Of a stretch of DNA of 64,000 bases, positions 36,144 through 45,377 are shown in pieces. The notes beneath the pieces are model-generated. The model was not told the DNA's origin, ran no database searches, and worked only from the letters and a program-made list of their open reading frames with translations. Position 1 is the first letter of the stretch, and the number at the start of each line of letters is the position of its first letter. Both the position numbers and the translations under genes were made by a program. Source of the stretch: Bordetella genomosp. 11 (GTDB lineage Bacteria > Pseudomonadota > Gammaproteobacteria > Burkholderiales > Burkholderiaceae_B); the NCBI RefSeq assembly GCF_002261215.1, contig NZ_NEVS01000001.1:992001-1056000 (forward strand), written 5' to 3'.

Positions 36144-36929
36144 ATGAAATATTCCATTCGCACCCTGGCCCTGGCCGGTTCGCTGCTCGCCTCATCGCTG
36201 GCTTACGCGCCGGTACAGGCGGCGGAACTGCACGTTCTGATCTCGGGCGGCTTCTCCGCCGCCTACGACAAGCTGGGCCCGCAATTCACCGCCGCCACCG
36301 GCAATAAGCTGGTCACCGAGCATGGGCCTTCCATGGGCAAATCCCACGAAGCCATCCCCAACCGGCTGGCGCGGCACGAGCCGGCCGACGTGGTCATCAT
36401 GGTCGGCTATGCCCTGGACGACCTGATCAAGGAAGGCAAGGTCGCCAAGTCCTCGCGCGTCGAACTGGCCGATTCGCCCATCGGCATGGTGGTGCGGGAA
36501 GGCCAGCCCAAGCCCGATATTTCCACCGTCGAGGGGCTGCGCAAGACCCTGCTGGCCGCGAAGTCCATCGCCTATTCGGATAGCGCCAGCGGCGTCTACG
36601 TCGAAAAGGAAATGTTCAAGAAGCTGGGCATCGAGGAACAGGTCAAATCCAAGGCGACGATGGTGCCCAAGATCCCCGTGGCCTCGCAGGTGGCCAACGG
36701 TAAGTATGAAGTGGGTTTCCAGCAGGTCGCCGAACTGCTGCCCGTGCCCGGCGTAACCTTCGTCGGCAAGGTGCCGGATTCGGTGCAGTCGATCACGCGC
36801 TTCGCCGGCGGCGTGCCGGCCAGCTCGACCCACCCCAAGGAGGCGGCCGAGCTGCTGAAATTCCTGGCATCGCCGCAGGCGCAGGCCATCGTGCGGCAAA
36901 CCGGCCTGGACTCCGTCACGAAGAAGTAA
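36144..36929 (+). CDS. ModA-like periplasmic substrate-binding protein
   Basis: A 261-residue binding protein with a Sec signal (MKYSIRTLALAGSLLASSLA, cleavage near VQAAE) and GAGGAG before the ATG. LHVLISGGFSAAYDKLGPQF, KIPVASQVANGKYEVGFQQ and SSTHPKEAAELLKFLASPQA follow the pattern of molybdate-binding ModA and related type II binding proteins. No ABC permease or ATPase is adjacent, so the ligand need not be molybdate. Many orphan ModA-like proteins of Burkholderiales sit beside LysR genes as here. It converges with the LysR gene. Confidence 0.8.
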   Translation: MKYSIRTLALAGSLLASSLAYAPVQAAELHVLISGGFSAAYDKLGPQFTAATGNKLVTEHGPSMGKSHEAIPNRLARHEPADVVIMVGYALDDLIKEGKVAKSSRVELADSPIGMVVREGQPKPDISTVEGLRKTLLAAKSIAYSDSASGVYVEKEMFKKLGIEEQVKSKATMVPKIPVASQVANGKYEVGFQQVAELLPVPGVTFVGKVPDSVQSITRFAGGVPASSTHPKEAAELLKFLASPQAQAIVRQTGLDSVTKK

Positions 36930-36943
36930 GCGCCGCGCCGCGC

Positions 36944-37891
36944 CTATCCCCCGTCCTTGCCGGCGCGGGCGAATTCGGTCAATGTGGTCGGGCAGGCGCG
37001 GCTGCCGTCCTTGAGCTGTTCCAGGAACCAACGACCCGCCGGGCCCGGCGGGTTGTCATGCCGGTACACCGCCTGCACGGGTATCGGCGGCACCCGGCAG
37101 TCGGCGCTTTCGCGCGTCAGCGCCACCAGTTCGCCGCTAAGGATCTGTGCCTGCACCATGGCCAGGGGCATGTGGCCCCAGCCGAAGCCGGCGCATAGAA
37201 AGGCGTGCTTGGCGCCCATATCGGCCAGCCGCCACGTCAACGGCGAAAAAACGCCGTAGCTGTTGCCTTCGGTCAGGTCGGTCCTGTCGGTCAGTACCAG
37301 TTGTACATGTTTGGAGAGCTCCTGCAGGGTGATCTCGCCCTGCACCGAAGCCAGCGGATGCGACGGCGCCACTACCTTCACCATGGGCACGTCCAGCAGC
37401 ATTTCGGCCTGTAGTGCGTTGGGTATGGTGGGCAGGGAGCCGATGACGCCCAGGGCGCACGTGCCATCCAGGACGGGCTTGGCCACGCCACCCAGCGCTT
37501 CCACGTACAGGCGCAGCGGCGTGTGGGGAAACGCGACGCGAAACCCGCCCACCGCCTTGGTAAGCGCCTGCATGGGATACATGACATCGATGACGGCCGT
37601 CAGCTCCGGTTCCAAGCCGTCCGACATGGACTTCGCCTTGGCCTTGAACGCATTCATCCCCTGCAGGACGCCGCGGGCTTCCTGCAGCAGCGCGCGCCCG
37701 GCATCCGTCAGCACCGGATAGCGGCCCGTGCGGTCGAAAAGCTTGACGCCGGTTTGCGCCTCCAGGTTGGCCAGCGTGTGGCTGATCACGGATTGGGCGC
37801 GACGCAATTGCCGCCCCGCCGCGGAGAAGCTGCCGGTTTCGGCCGCCGCCACGAAGGTGCGCAGTTGGTCCAGGGAAATGGCTTCAAGCAT
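36944..37891 (-). CDS. LysR-family transcriptional regulator
   Basis: A 315-residue regulator. The N-terminal winged helix-turn-helix is LDQLRTFVAAAETGSFSAAG then RRAQSVISHTLANLEAQTGV. The effector domain starts near residue 90 and is of ordinary length. It is divergent from the DoxX gene and convergent with the ModA-like gene, so its target could be either side. An AT-rich inverted repeat begins 7 bp upstream of its start codon. No ribosome site is obvious in front of ATG 37891. Confidence 0.9.
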   Translation of the reverse strand: MLEAISLDQLRTFVAAAETGSFSAAGRQLRRAQSVISHTLANLEAQTGVKLFDRTGRYPVLTDAGRALLQEARGVLQGMNAFKAKAKSMSDGLEPELTAVIDVMYPMQALTKAVGGFRVAFPHTPLRLYVEALGGVAKPVLDGTCALGVIGSLPTIPNALQAEMLLDVPMVKVVAPSHPLASVQGEITLQELSKHVQLVLTDRTDLTEGNSYGVFSPLTWRLADMGAKHAFLCAGFGWGHMPLAMVQAQILSGELVALTRESADCRVPPIPVQAVYRHDNPPGPAGRWFLEQLKDGSRACPTTLTEFARAGKDGG

Positions 37892-37897
37892 AGGTAT

Positions 37898-37931
37898 CTA
37901 TATATCAGATGGATTTGATCGAAATATATAG
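37898..37931. promoter_or_regulatory. AT-rich inverted repeat next to the LysR start
   Basis: CTATATAT (37898-37905) and ATATATAG (37924-37931) form an 8-bp perfect inverted repeat in an otherwise GC-rich region, starting 7 bp from the LysR start codon. It probably combines promoter elements with an autoregulatory LysR site. Confidence 0.45.
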
Positions 37932-38070
37932 GCTTCACGGAGGGGGTAGCAACCCTCTAACCTTCGCGCATGTTTTCTTCCCGATCCCGTGCGGCGTCCG
38001 CCACGCGCCCGGCCGGCATGATCCGGCCCGCTGGCGATGCCGCGCACCGTTGCCATCCCGGAGACCCTTC

Positions 38071-38505
38071 ATGAGTACCCAGACCGCCTATACCCCCGCC
38101 AACGCCGGCGCGCCCGCCGCCCGCCAGGGCGGGGCCGCATTCCTGGTCAGCCGCATCCTGCTCGCCGCGCTGTTCCTGATCGCCGGCGTCGGCAAGCTGG
38201 CCGCGCCCGCCGGCACGATGGCCTATATCGCCTCCGCGGGCCTGCCGTTTCCCACGCTCAGCTATGTCGTCGCCGTGATCGTCGAAGTGGGCGGCGGCGT
38301 GCTGCTGGTCCTCGGCTACCGCGCGCGCCTGGTCGCCGCCATCCTGGCCGTCTTCACCGTCGTGACCGCCCTGGTGTTCCATAGCGCCCTGGGGGATGCC
38401 GGCCAGCAGGTCAACTTCCTGAAGAACCTGGCCATCGCGGGCGGCCTGCTGCAGGTCGTCCTGCACGGTGCCGGCGCGTACAGCATCGACCGGCGCGTGC
38501 GCTGA
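38071..38505 (+). CDS. DoxX-family inner-membrane protein
   Basis: A 144-residue membrane protein with four hydrophobic segments. LLAALFLIAGVGKLAAPAGT is the DoxX signature helix, followed by VVAVIVEVGGGVLLVLGYRA, LAVFTVVTALVFHSA and KNLAIAGGLLQVVLHGAGAY. DoxX proteins are quinone-oxidoreductase-associated or oxidative-stress-related; the exact role is unknown. GGAGA precedes the start. HxlR and Old Yellow Enzyme genes next door often accompany DoxX in electrophile or quinone stress loci. Confidence 0.85.
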   Translation: MSTQTAYTPANAGAPAARQGGAAFLVSRILLAALFLIAGVGKLAAPAGTMAYIASAGLPFPTLSYVVAVIVEVGGGVLLVLGYRARLVAAILAVFTVVTALVFHSALGDAGQQVNFLKNLAIAGGLLQVVLHGAGAYSIDRRVR

Positions 38506-38629
38506 TCCCCGGCGTCCGGCCCGGGCGGATCGCCACCGTCGCCGAACCATCGCGCACGGTCCTGGCGGATCGCCACGGGAAAGGCGCGCGATCGGCAACT
38601 TGCGCCAGCCGCGGAACGGCTGGCGCGGT

Positions 38630-38971
38630 TCATTCCGCCGCCGCCTCGTCGGCCGCGAACAGGTTTTCCTTGCCCCAGGTGTAAAGCGCCCGCAGCACCG
38701 GCTGCAACCGCCGGCCTTTGTCGGTCAGGTGATATTCGTTGTGGTCGCAGCGGCCGGGCGAGGGGCGGGTTTCGAGCACGCCTGCTTCCACCAGGTTGCG
38801 CAGCCGCGTGCTGAGGATGTTCCTGGCCAGTCCCAGGCGCTGCTGGAAATCGCTGAAACGGCAGGTTCCGGACAGCGCTTCCCGCACGATCAGCAGGCTC
38901 CACCAATCGCCGATCACATCCAGCGACCGGGCGATCGGGCACGGATCCTGGGTCAAACGCTTGCGCCGCAT
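38630..38971 (-). CDS. HxlR-family transcriptional regulator
   Basis: A 113-residue winged-helix regulator. CPIARSLDVIGDWWSLLIVR, RFSDFQQRLGLARNILSTRL and LVEAGVLETRPSPGRCDHNE match the HxlR/DUF24 family throughout. The N-terminal Cys in DPCPIAR is the position used as an electrophile or redox sensor in HypR/YodB-type members. Start ATG 38971 has TGGAG upstream. It is divergent from an Old Yellow Enzyme gene, the classic arrangement in which HxlR represses an enoate or quinone reductase until an electrophile is sensed. Confidence 0.9.
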   Translation of the reverse strand: MRRKRLTQDPCPIARSLDVIGDWWSLLIVREALSGTCRFSDFQQRLGLARNILSTRLRNLVEAGVLETRPSPGRCDHNEYHLTDKGRRLQPVLRALYTWGKENLFAADEAAAE

Positions 38972-39004
38972 GTTCTTGTCTCCACTTGATGGTTGCAATT
39001 TTAA

Positions 39005-39016
39005 ACCCTATTGGGT
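39005..39016. promoter_or_regulatory. Palindrome between hxlR-type gene and Old Yellow Enzyme gene
   Basis: ACCCTATTGGGT has 4-bp perfect arms around TATT in the only AT-rich part of the 108-bp divergent region. It is a good candidate operator for the HxlR-type protein controlling both directions. Confidence 0.4.
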
Positions 39017-39079
39017 ACTATCGTCATGGTTTCAACATTAAACAATGCGCCAACCCCCCCGGCGCCCATGGGGTATTTC

Positions 39080-40150
39080 ATGACGACGCTTTTCGATCCC
39101 TTATCCATCGGCGACCTGCATCTGCCCAACCGTATCGTGATGGCGCCGCTGACGCGGTTGCGCGCGCCCGACGGCGTCCCGAACGCCCTGATGGCGCAGT
39201 ACTACGAGCAGCGGGCATCGGCCGGACTGATCATTACCGAAGGCACCCCGGTCAGGGACGACGGCGTCGGCTATCCCAACGTGCCGGGCATCTGGAGCGA
39301 AGCGCAGACCCAGGGCTGGAAGCAGATTACCGAAGCCGTGCACCGCGCGGGCGGCCGCATCGCCGCGCAGCTGTGGCACGTCGGCCGGGTCTCGCATCCT
39401 CTGCTGCTGCAGGGACGCCAGCCCGTGGCGCCCAGCGCCATCGCCCCGCAAGGCCACGTCAGCCTGCTGCGGCCGAAACAACCGTATGTCGAGCCGCGCG
39501 AACTCGCGCTGGACGAAATCCCCGGCATCATCGATGCCTTCCGCCAGGCCGCCCGCAACGCCAAGGCCGCCGGCTTCGACGGCGTGACGATCCACGGCGC
39601 CAATGGCTACCTGCTGGACCAGTTCCTTCAGGATGGCTCCAACCGCCGCACGGATGCCTACGGCGGCAGCGTGGAAAACCGCGCCCGTCTGATGCGCGAA
39701 GTCGTCGATGCCGTACTGGAAGTGTGGGATCCGAAGCGCGTGGGCCTGCACCTGGCACCGCGCTCGCCTTCGTACTCGGTCACGGAAAGCGATCCCGCCC
39801 GGACTTTCGGCCATGTCGCCCGTGCGATGGGCGAGCGTGGCCTGGGCTTTCTTTTCATCCGCGAAACGGCAGGCGAGGGCGCCCTGTTCGCGATGATGAA
39901 GCGCGAATTCGGCGGCGTGTGCATCGCCAACGACGGCTACGACGCGGAGTCGGCGGCCGCTGTCGTCGCGCGCGGCGAGGCCGATGCGGTGTCTTTCGGC
40001 AAGGCCTACATCGCCAACCCCGATCTGGTGCAACGCCTGCGCCTGGGCGCGCCGCTGAACGCGCTGAACACGGACACCATCTACGATCTGGAAACGTGCG
40101 GCCCCGGCGGCTACATCGACTACCCGGTGCTGCAACGCGAGGCCGCCTGA
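39080..40150 (+). CDS. Old Yellow Enzyme-type alkene reductase (NemA-like)
   Basis: A 356-residue FMN TIM-barrel protein. LPNRIVMAPLTRLRAPDGVP, AQLWHVGRVSHPLL, GFDGVTIHGANGYLLDQFLQ (the His/Asn pair that binds substrate carbonyl or nitro groups), DAYGGSVENRARL and ADAVSFGKAYIANPDLV are diagnostic. It reduces activated C=C bonds, quinones or nitro esters using NAD(P)H. ATG 39080 is used; ATG 39068 is a near alternative. Divergence from an HxlR regulator suggests induction by electrophiles. Confidence 0.92.
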   Translation: MTTLFDPLSIGDLHLPNRIVMAPLTRLRAPDGVPNALMAQYYEQRASAGLIITEGTPVRDDGVGYPNVPGIWSEAQTQGWKQITEAVHRAGGRIAAQLWHVGRVSHPLLLQGRQPVAPSAIAPQGHVSLLRPKQPYVEPRELALDEIPGIIDAFRQAARNAKAAGFDGVTIHGANGYLLDQFLQDGSNRRTDAYGGSVENRARLMREVVDAVLEVWDPKRVGLHLAPRSPSYSVTESDPARTFGHVARAMGERGLGFLFIRETAGEGALFAMMKREFGGVCIANDGYDAESAAAVVARGEADAVSFGKAYIANPDLVQRLRLGAPLNALNTDTIYDLETCGPGGYIDYPVLQREAA

Positions 40151-40344
40151 TCCCGCCGACACGCTTGCGGCCGCGCGCGGGTAATCCCGGGTGCGACCGG
40201 CCGGTTGCTTTCCGGCGGCGTTGCTAGAATGGCCAGCCACGGGCTTTCAATGCCCGCGGTTTGGCGGGCTAAGGCGGTGCGCCTGGCGTGTCGCTCCCCG
40301 CGATACAAGCGACCCATGCAAGGGGCGCGTAAAAAGGGGAAGCG

Positions 40345-41958
40345 ATGAACGCACGTACTTCGATTGCCGTTTGCGCGGGCCTGCTCGCCCTGGCCTGTGG
40401 CGCGGCCCATGGCCAGGTACTGCGCGTGGGCCTGGCATCTGAGCCCACCGCAATGGATCCGCATTACCACCAGGCCACGCCCAACGACGCCTTGTCCGCG
40501 CACGTATTCGAGACCCTGGTGTCCGCGGACGCGGGGATGAAGCTCACGCCCGGTTTGGCCACCGCGTGGAAGCCGGTCGATGACACGACGTGGGAATTCA
40601 CTCTGCGCCAGGGCGTGAAGTTCTCCAACGGCGCGCCCTTCACGCCCGAGGACGTGATCTTTACGTTCTGCCGGGTGCTGAACAACCCGCAGGCGATCGC
40701 CGGATCCTACGCCAACATCGCACGCAAGATCGACAGGATGGAGGTCAAGGACGGTTCGACCCTGGTCATCGCGACCAAGGCGCCGTATCCGCTGCTGGCC
40801 AATGAACTGACCCGCATGTGGATCCTGTGGAGCGGCATCGCGCAGCACGACCGGATCCGTTTCGACCCGGCGCACAACTGCGGTGTGACGGGGCCATGGC
40901 CGACAATGGAAGACTTCAATTCCGGCAAGAACGCCATCGGCACGGGACCATACGTCCTGAAATCGTTCGTGCGCGGTACCGGCATTACGCTGGAACGCAA
41001 CGAGGCCTATTGGGGCGCGAAGCCGGCGTGGAAGGAAGTGAAAATGACCCCGGTTCCCAACGCGGGTCCACGCCTGACCGGCCTGCTGGCGGGCGATTTC
41101 GATCTGATCGAAAACCCCGCGGCGCGTGATTTGAAGCGGCTGGATGGCGACAAAAAGTTCAACTACGTGATCACCCCGTCGGTGCGCGTGCTGTTCCTGC
41201 AGTTGGACGTGGCGCGCGAGCCCAGCCCGCAGGTGCGGGCCCCCGGCGGCAAGAACCCGCTGCGGGACCTGCGCGTGCGGCAGGCGATCTCGATGGCGAT
41301 CGACCGCAAGGCCATCGTCCAGCGCATCATGGACGGCGCGGCGACGCCGGCCAACCAGTTCCTGCCGGACGGAATGTTCGGTGCCTTGCCGCACGCGCCC
41401 GAATTGAAGTACGACCCGGCGGCGGCCAAAAAACTGCTGGCCGAGGCCGGCTATCCCGCGGGATTCTCGATGACGCTGTCGGCCACCAACGACCGCTACA
41501 TCAACGATGCGGCCGTCGCGCAGGCCGTGGCGCAGTATCTGTCGCGGATAGGGATACAGACCGACGTCAACGCCATGACGCGGTCGGTATTCTTCCCGCA
41601 ACGCGCAAAGCGCGAATTCAGTTTCGCCATGGGTGGATGGGGATCGGATACGGGCGAAGCGTCGTCCTTCCTGACCTACTGGGTAACGTCGCTGGACAAG
41701 GACCGCGGCCTGGGCACCAGCAATTACGGCGGGTTTTCGGATCCGGACTTCGACAAGGTGTTCAGGCAGGCCATCACGACCGTCGACCCGGCGCAGCGCG
41801 AAACACTGCTGCGGGAATCCGTCCGGCGCGCCCTGGCGCAACTGCCCAGTATCCCGCTGCATTTCGAAAGCAGCGCCTGGGCCTTCCGCGGCGATATCGC
41901 GTACGAAGGAAGGGCCGACCAGTTGACGCTGGCCGCCTCGGCCCGGCCGATGCGGTAA
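40345..41958 (+). CDS. Family 5 (peptide/opine-type) ABC substrate-binding protein
   Basis: A 537-residue periplasmic binding protein with a Sec signal (MNARTSIAVCAGLLALACGA, cleavage near AHGQ) and AGGGGAAG before the ATG. RVGLASEPTAMDPHYHQATP, TTWEFTLRQGVKFSNGAPFT, NAIGTGPYVLKSF and LRDLRVRQAISMAIDRKAIV are typical of SBP_bac_5 proteins such as DppA, which carry peptides, opines or glutathione. No permease or ATPase genes are adjacent, so this is an orphan receptor that must borrow a membrane complex encoded elsewhere. It converges with the ROK-family gene, 18 bp apart. Confidence 0.92.
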   Translation: MNARTSIAVCAGLLALACGAAHGQVLRVGLASEPTAMDPHYHQATPNDALSAHVFETLVSADAGMKLTPGLATAWKPVDDTTWEFTLRQGVKFSNGAPFTPEDVIFTFCRVLNNPQAIAGSYANIARKIDRMEVKDGSTLVIATKAPYPLLANELTRMWILWSGIAQHDRIRFDPAHNCGVTGPWPTMEDFNSGKNAIGTGPYVLKSFVRGTGITLERNEAYWGAKPAWKEVKMTPVPNAGPRLTGLLAGDFDLIENPAARDLKRLDGDKKFNYVITPSVRVLFLQLDVAREPSPQVRAPGGKNPLRDLRVRQAISMAIDRKAIVQRIMDGAATPANQFLPDGMFGALPHAPELKYDPAAAKKLLAEAGYPAGFSMTLSATNDRYINDAAVAQAVAQYLSRIGIQTDVNAMTRSVFFPQRAKREFSFAMGGWGSDTGEASSFLTYWVTSLDKDRGLGTSNYGGFSDPDFDKVFRQAITTVDPAQRETLLRESVRRALAQLPSIPLHFESSAWAFRGDIAYEGRADQLTLAASARPMR

Positions 41959-41976
41959 GGGCGGATCGGGGCGGCG

Positions 41977-43218
41977 TTACCTGGACGGTGTGGTCTTGGC
42001 TTTCTTCCCCGCGGCCGCCTTGCGCGGCGGCTTTCCGCCCGCCGCCTTGCCCACGCCGTCCGGCTTCGTTTGCCTGGCCGCCGCGGTCCGCAGCGCCGGC
42101 CCCGCCGACTTCGCCGATTTCGCTTTCTTCCCGCCTTCCTCGCGGTCTTCGTCGGTTGCCTCCGGCGCGGCGGCCTTGCGCCGCATGGTGTAGCAGGCGT
42201 TGCCGACCCCGGTGCCTACCGTCAGCACGCCCCACCGGCGCACGTCGTCCAGATAGGGAATCTCGGATAGACCCTGTACCACCGCGTCGTTATGCAGTAC
42301 CACCTGCGGCTGTTGCCCGTCGATGGTCGGCAAGCGCTTGCACAGCGCGGCCGGAAGATGAAAGCTGCGATGCGCCCAGTCGCCGGGCAGGTTCTGCGTG
42401 CCGCGGCTAATGGAGCCGTCCTGGCGGATTCTGCCCGGACACGCCACGCCCACCCATGGCGCCAGCTTGATTCCTTTCTTCCTGGCATATTCGATCTGCC
42501 TGGCCAGCATGTCGGCGATGCCCTGGACGAGATGTTCCTTGCGCGTCGTGTCCTCGTCGCGCGCATGGCTCCACTTTTCCCAGGCGACCACCTTGGCCTT
42601 GCGCGGATCGCGGTTCTTCGGCAGCCGCACGATCCCGCAGCGGATATTCGTCCCGCCGATATCGACAGCCAGCATCGCGCGATAGCGTTCGGCCAGGTCG
42701 TCGGGCATCAGGTGCAGCCAGCCGATCAGGCCGCCCTCGTCGGCATGATGATGCAGCAGCCGCAGTTGCACGTGCACGTCGTCACGGAACAGCCGCTGCG
42801 CCACGGCTTCGACGGCCCGGGCGCCGATGTCGCTTTGTTTCAGGCCGCCGCCGATGATGACGCGTTGCACGCCTTTCCAGGACTTCTGGGCCAGGAAGCG
42901 GCGTATCACGCGAGCCAGTTGTTCCGCGTAATCCTCCAGGGCGCCATGTATCGCCGCGGCGGCCTCGCCTTCTTTCGCCATCAGTTCATCGAGCTTCTTC
43001 TTGGGAATCTCTTCGGTAGGCTTGTCGCCGAGAGGGTCCTTGCCGTGCAGCGTCTCGAACAGTACGCGCCAGGCTTGCAGGATGGCCTGGAACGCGGGGC
43101 GGCTGGCGTTGTCGCCCACGAACCCGTTGTCGTCCCGCAGTGACAGGCTGTAGCTTTCGATGGTGAAGGTGGGAAGTTCCAGGGCGCCGTGAAGCACAGG
43201 GCGATCGGGTTCGGACAT
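41977..43218 (-). CDS. ROK-family sugar-kinase-like protein with circularly permuted motif order and a Lys/Ala-rich tail
   Basis: The 413-residue product carries all main ROK kinase motifs, in an unusual order. The phosphate-binding motif VDIGGTNIRCG, normally near the N-terminus, is at residues 185-195. It is followed correctly by GVACPGRIRQDGSI, GTQNLPGDW, HNDAVVQGLSE (catalytic Asp311) and TVGTGVGN. The segment that normally ends a ROK protein (helices, then RVIIGGGLKQSDIGARAVE and a final GLIGWLHL) is instead at residues 95-170, ahead of the phosphate loop. The usual zinc-binding CGCxGC segment is absent. The last 50 residues are Lys/Ala/Pro-rich, like histone H1-type tails. CCGGAG precedes the ATG. 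Glucokinase-like activity is possible but unproven. Confidence 0.75.
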   Translation of the reverse strand: MSEPDRPVLHGALELPTFTIESYSLSLRDDNGFVGDNASRPAFQAILQAWRVLFETLHGKDPLGDKPTEEIPKKKLDELMAKEGEAAAAIHGALEDYAEQLARVIRRFLAQKSWKGVQRVIIGGGLKQSDIGARAVEAVAQRLFRDDVHVQLRLLHHHADEGGLIGWLHLMPDDLAERYRAMLAVDIGGTNIRCGIVRLPKNRDPRKAKVVAWEKWSHARDEDTTRKEHLVQGIADMLARQIEYARKKGIKLAPWVGVACPGRIRQDGSISRGTQNLPGDWAHRSFHLPAALCKRLPTIDGQQPQVVLHNDAVVQGLSEIPYLDDVRRWGVLTVGTGVGNACYTMRRKAAAPEATDEDREEGGKKAKSAKSAGPALRTAAARQTKPDGVGKAAGGKPPRKAAAGKKAKTTPSR

Positions 43219-43387
43219 GCGTGCTCCGGTAAGCGAAGGGGGGCTCGGTACATTGCATCCTAGCGGGATTGCCGATTCGCCGCCGTCCTGCGTATGGCGG
43301 GGGCGGGGCCTTCCTAGCACGCGGCATGCCGGGCCGGGCACCCATGGACTTTTGGCCGCGTGGCGCGCCCCCCCGGCTCGCGCGGAA

Positions 43388-45223
43388 CTAGGCGGTGCCG
43401 ACGGCCCGCGCGTCCGGGATGGCCGTCGACGGACTGGTCAAGGACAAAGCCTGGCGCTCGTAAAGACGCCGATAGACGCCGCCCGGCCTGGCCACCAGGG
43501 CGTCGTGCGGCCCTTCCTCGATGATGCGGCCTTTTTCCAGCACGATCAGCCGGTCCAGCGCCCGCACCGTGGACAGGCGGTGCGCCACCACCAGCGTGGT
43601 GCGCCCCACCATCAGCCGCTCCATCGCCTGCTGGATCAGCATTTCGCTTTCGCTGTCCAGGCTGGATGTGGCCTCGTCCAGGATCAGGATGGGGGCGTCG
43701 GCCAGGAAGGCGCGGGCGATCGCCACCCGCTGGCGCTCGCCCCCCGACAGCTTGACGCCGCGTTCGCCGACCAGCGTGTCGTAGCCGCGCGGCAGCGCCG
43801 CGATGAAATCGTGCGCGTTCGCCAGCCGCGCCGCCGCTTCGATCTGCGCCAAGGTCGCGCCGGGGCGGCCGTAGGCAATGTTCTCGGCCAGGCTGCGGTG
43901 GAACAGGATCGGGTCCTGTTGCACGATCGCGATCTGCTGGCGCAGCGATGCCTGCTGTACGCCGGCGATGTCCTGGCCGTCGATCAGGATGGCGCCTTCG
44001 TTCACGTCGTGCATCCGCTGGATCAGCTTGACCAAAGTGGTCTTGCCGGAGCCGGAATGGCCGACCAGGCCGACCCGTTCGCCGGGCGCGATGCGCAGCG
44101 AGAAATCGCGGTACAGCGGGGATGTGTGGCCGCCGTACAGGAAGGTCACATGGTCGAAGCGGATCTCGCCCGCGGTAATGGCGATGGGGCCGGCGCCGGG
44201 CCGGTCGGCGATGCCCAGGGGCTGGTGTTCCAGGCCGACCAGTTCTTCCATGTCGTTGACCGAGCGCTGCAGATTGCGCACGTTCATGCCGAGGTCGCGC
44301 ATATACCCCTGGAGGATGAAGAACATGGTCAGCACGAAAGCGATGTCGCCCGCGCTCGCGCGCTGGCCGGCCCATAGCAGCAGGGCGACACCCACGATGG
44401 CCAGCCGCATCAACGCCAGCATGACGCCCTGCGCGCTGCCGTTCACCGTGCCGCGGATCCAGCCGCGGAAGGTGCGCGCGCGCCATTTGCGGATGACCTT
44501 CTGCAGGCGGGCGTCTTCGCGCGCCTCGGCGCCGAATGCCTTGACCACCGCGTTGCAGCTGATAGCGTCGGCCAGCGCGCCGCCCAGGCGGGTGTCCCAG
44601 GCATTGCCCAGGCGCGCGGCGGGGGCGACATAGCCCAGCGACAGCAGGACGATCACGACCAGATAGACCAGCGCGCAGCCGCCCACGACGAAGCCCATCA
44701 CAGGCCAATGCAGGCCGAGCAGCACCGCGGCGCCGGTCAGCATGACCAGCGTCGGCAACAGCGCCAGCAGCAAGGTGTCGTTCAGCAGGTCCAGCGCCCA
44801 GATCCCGCGCGTGATCTTGCGCACCGTGGAGCCCGCGAAGGTGTTGGCATGCCAGTCGCTGGAAAAGCGCTGCACGCGGCGGAAGGCGTCCGCGCAGATC
44901 GCGCTCATCATCCGCAGCGTCATTGCCGAGATCAATGCGAAGGCGCCCTGGCGCAGGAACAGGCTGGCCAGCCCCAGTCCGATCAGGATGGCGAAGGCCG
45001 TCACGGCGGCGTGCCAGGTCGCCGGGTCGGATGCGGTGCCGGCGGTCACGGCGTCGATAAGGCGGCCGGCGTACATGGGCGTGGCGACGTCGGCCAGGGC
45101 GGAGGACAGCATCAGGACGGCCGTGACGGCGACGCGGACCGGTTGCCGGCCCCAGTGCCGGAAAGTGAATGCGAGGGCGTCCCGGAAGACGTGCCCTCGA
45201 AAATCGAAGCGGAGACGGGACAT
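43388..45223 (-). CDS. ABC exporter half-transporter (fused permease and ATPase)
   Basis: A 611-residue type IV ABC exporter. Residues 25-310 hold six membrane helices. The nucleotide-binding domain has Walker A LVGHSGSGKTTLVKL, Q-loop IAIVQQDPILFHRSL, signature [17 protein letters not shown], Walker B ILILDEATSSLDSES and H-loop VVAHRLST. It would act as a homodimer or with a partner encoded elsewhere, exporting lipid, peptide or drug-like compounds. No membrane-fusion or outer-membrane gene is nearby. The start at 45223 has no purine-rich ribosome site, so an alternative start is possible. Confidence 0.92.
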   Translation of the reverse strand: MSRLRFDFRGHVFRDALAFTFRHWGRQPVRVAVTAVLMLSSALADVATPMYAGRLIDAVTAGTASDPATWHAAVTAFAILIGLGLASLFLRQGAFALISAMTLRMMSAICADAFRRVQRFSSDWHANTFAGSTVRKITRGIWALDLLNDTLLLALLPTLVMLTGAAVLLGLHWPVMGFVVGGCALVYLVVIVLLSLGYVAPAARLGNAWDTRLGGALADAISCNAVVKAFGAEAREDARLQKVIRKWRARTFRGWIRGTVNGSAQGVMLALMRLAIVGVALLLWAGQRASAGDIAFVLTMFFILQGYMRDLGMNVRNLQRSVNDMEELVGLEHQPLGIADRPGAGPIAITAGEIRFDHVTFLYGGHTSPLYRDFSLRIAPGERVGLVGHSGSGKTTLVKLIQRMHDVNEGAILIDGQDIAGVQQASLRQQIAIVQQDPILFHRSLAENIAYGRPGATLAQIEAAARLANAHDFIAALPRGYDTLVGERGVKLSGGERQRVAIARAFLADAPILILDEATSSLDSESEMLIQQAMERLMVGRTTLVVAHRLSTVRALDRLIVLEKGRIIEEGPHDALVARPGGVYRRLYERQALSLTSPSTAIPDARAVGTA

Positions 45224-45377
45224 GGAGGAAAGGGGATGCAGTGAGCGCCGCGGCCGCGGGGAAGGGATGCGGGCGGGCAGGCCACATTATCGCCGACTCC
45301 GCCGGCGCGGTCGCGGCGCGGCCGGCGCGCTCGCGGCCTGCTTGTTTCGCTTCGTAAACGGCGGCCCCGCCGGCGAC

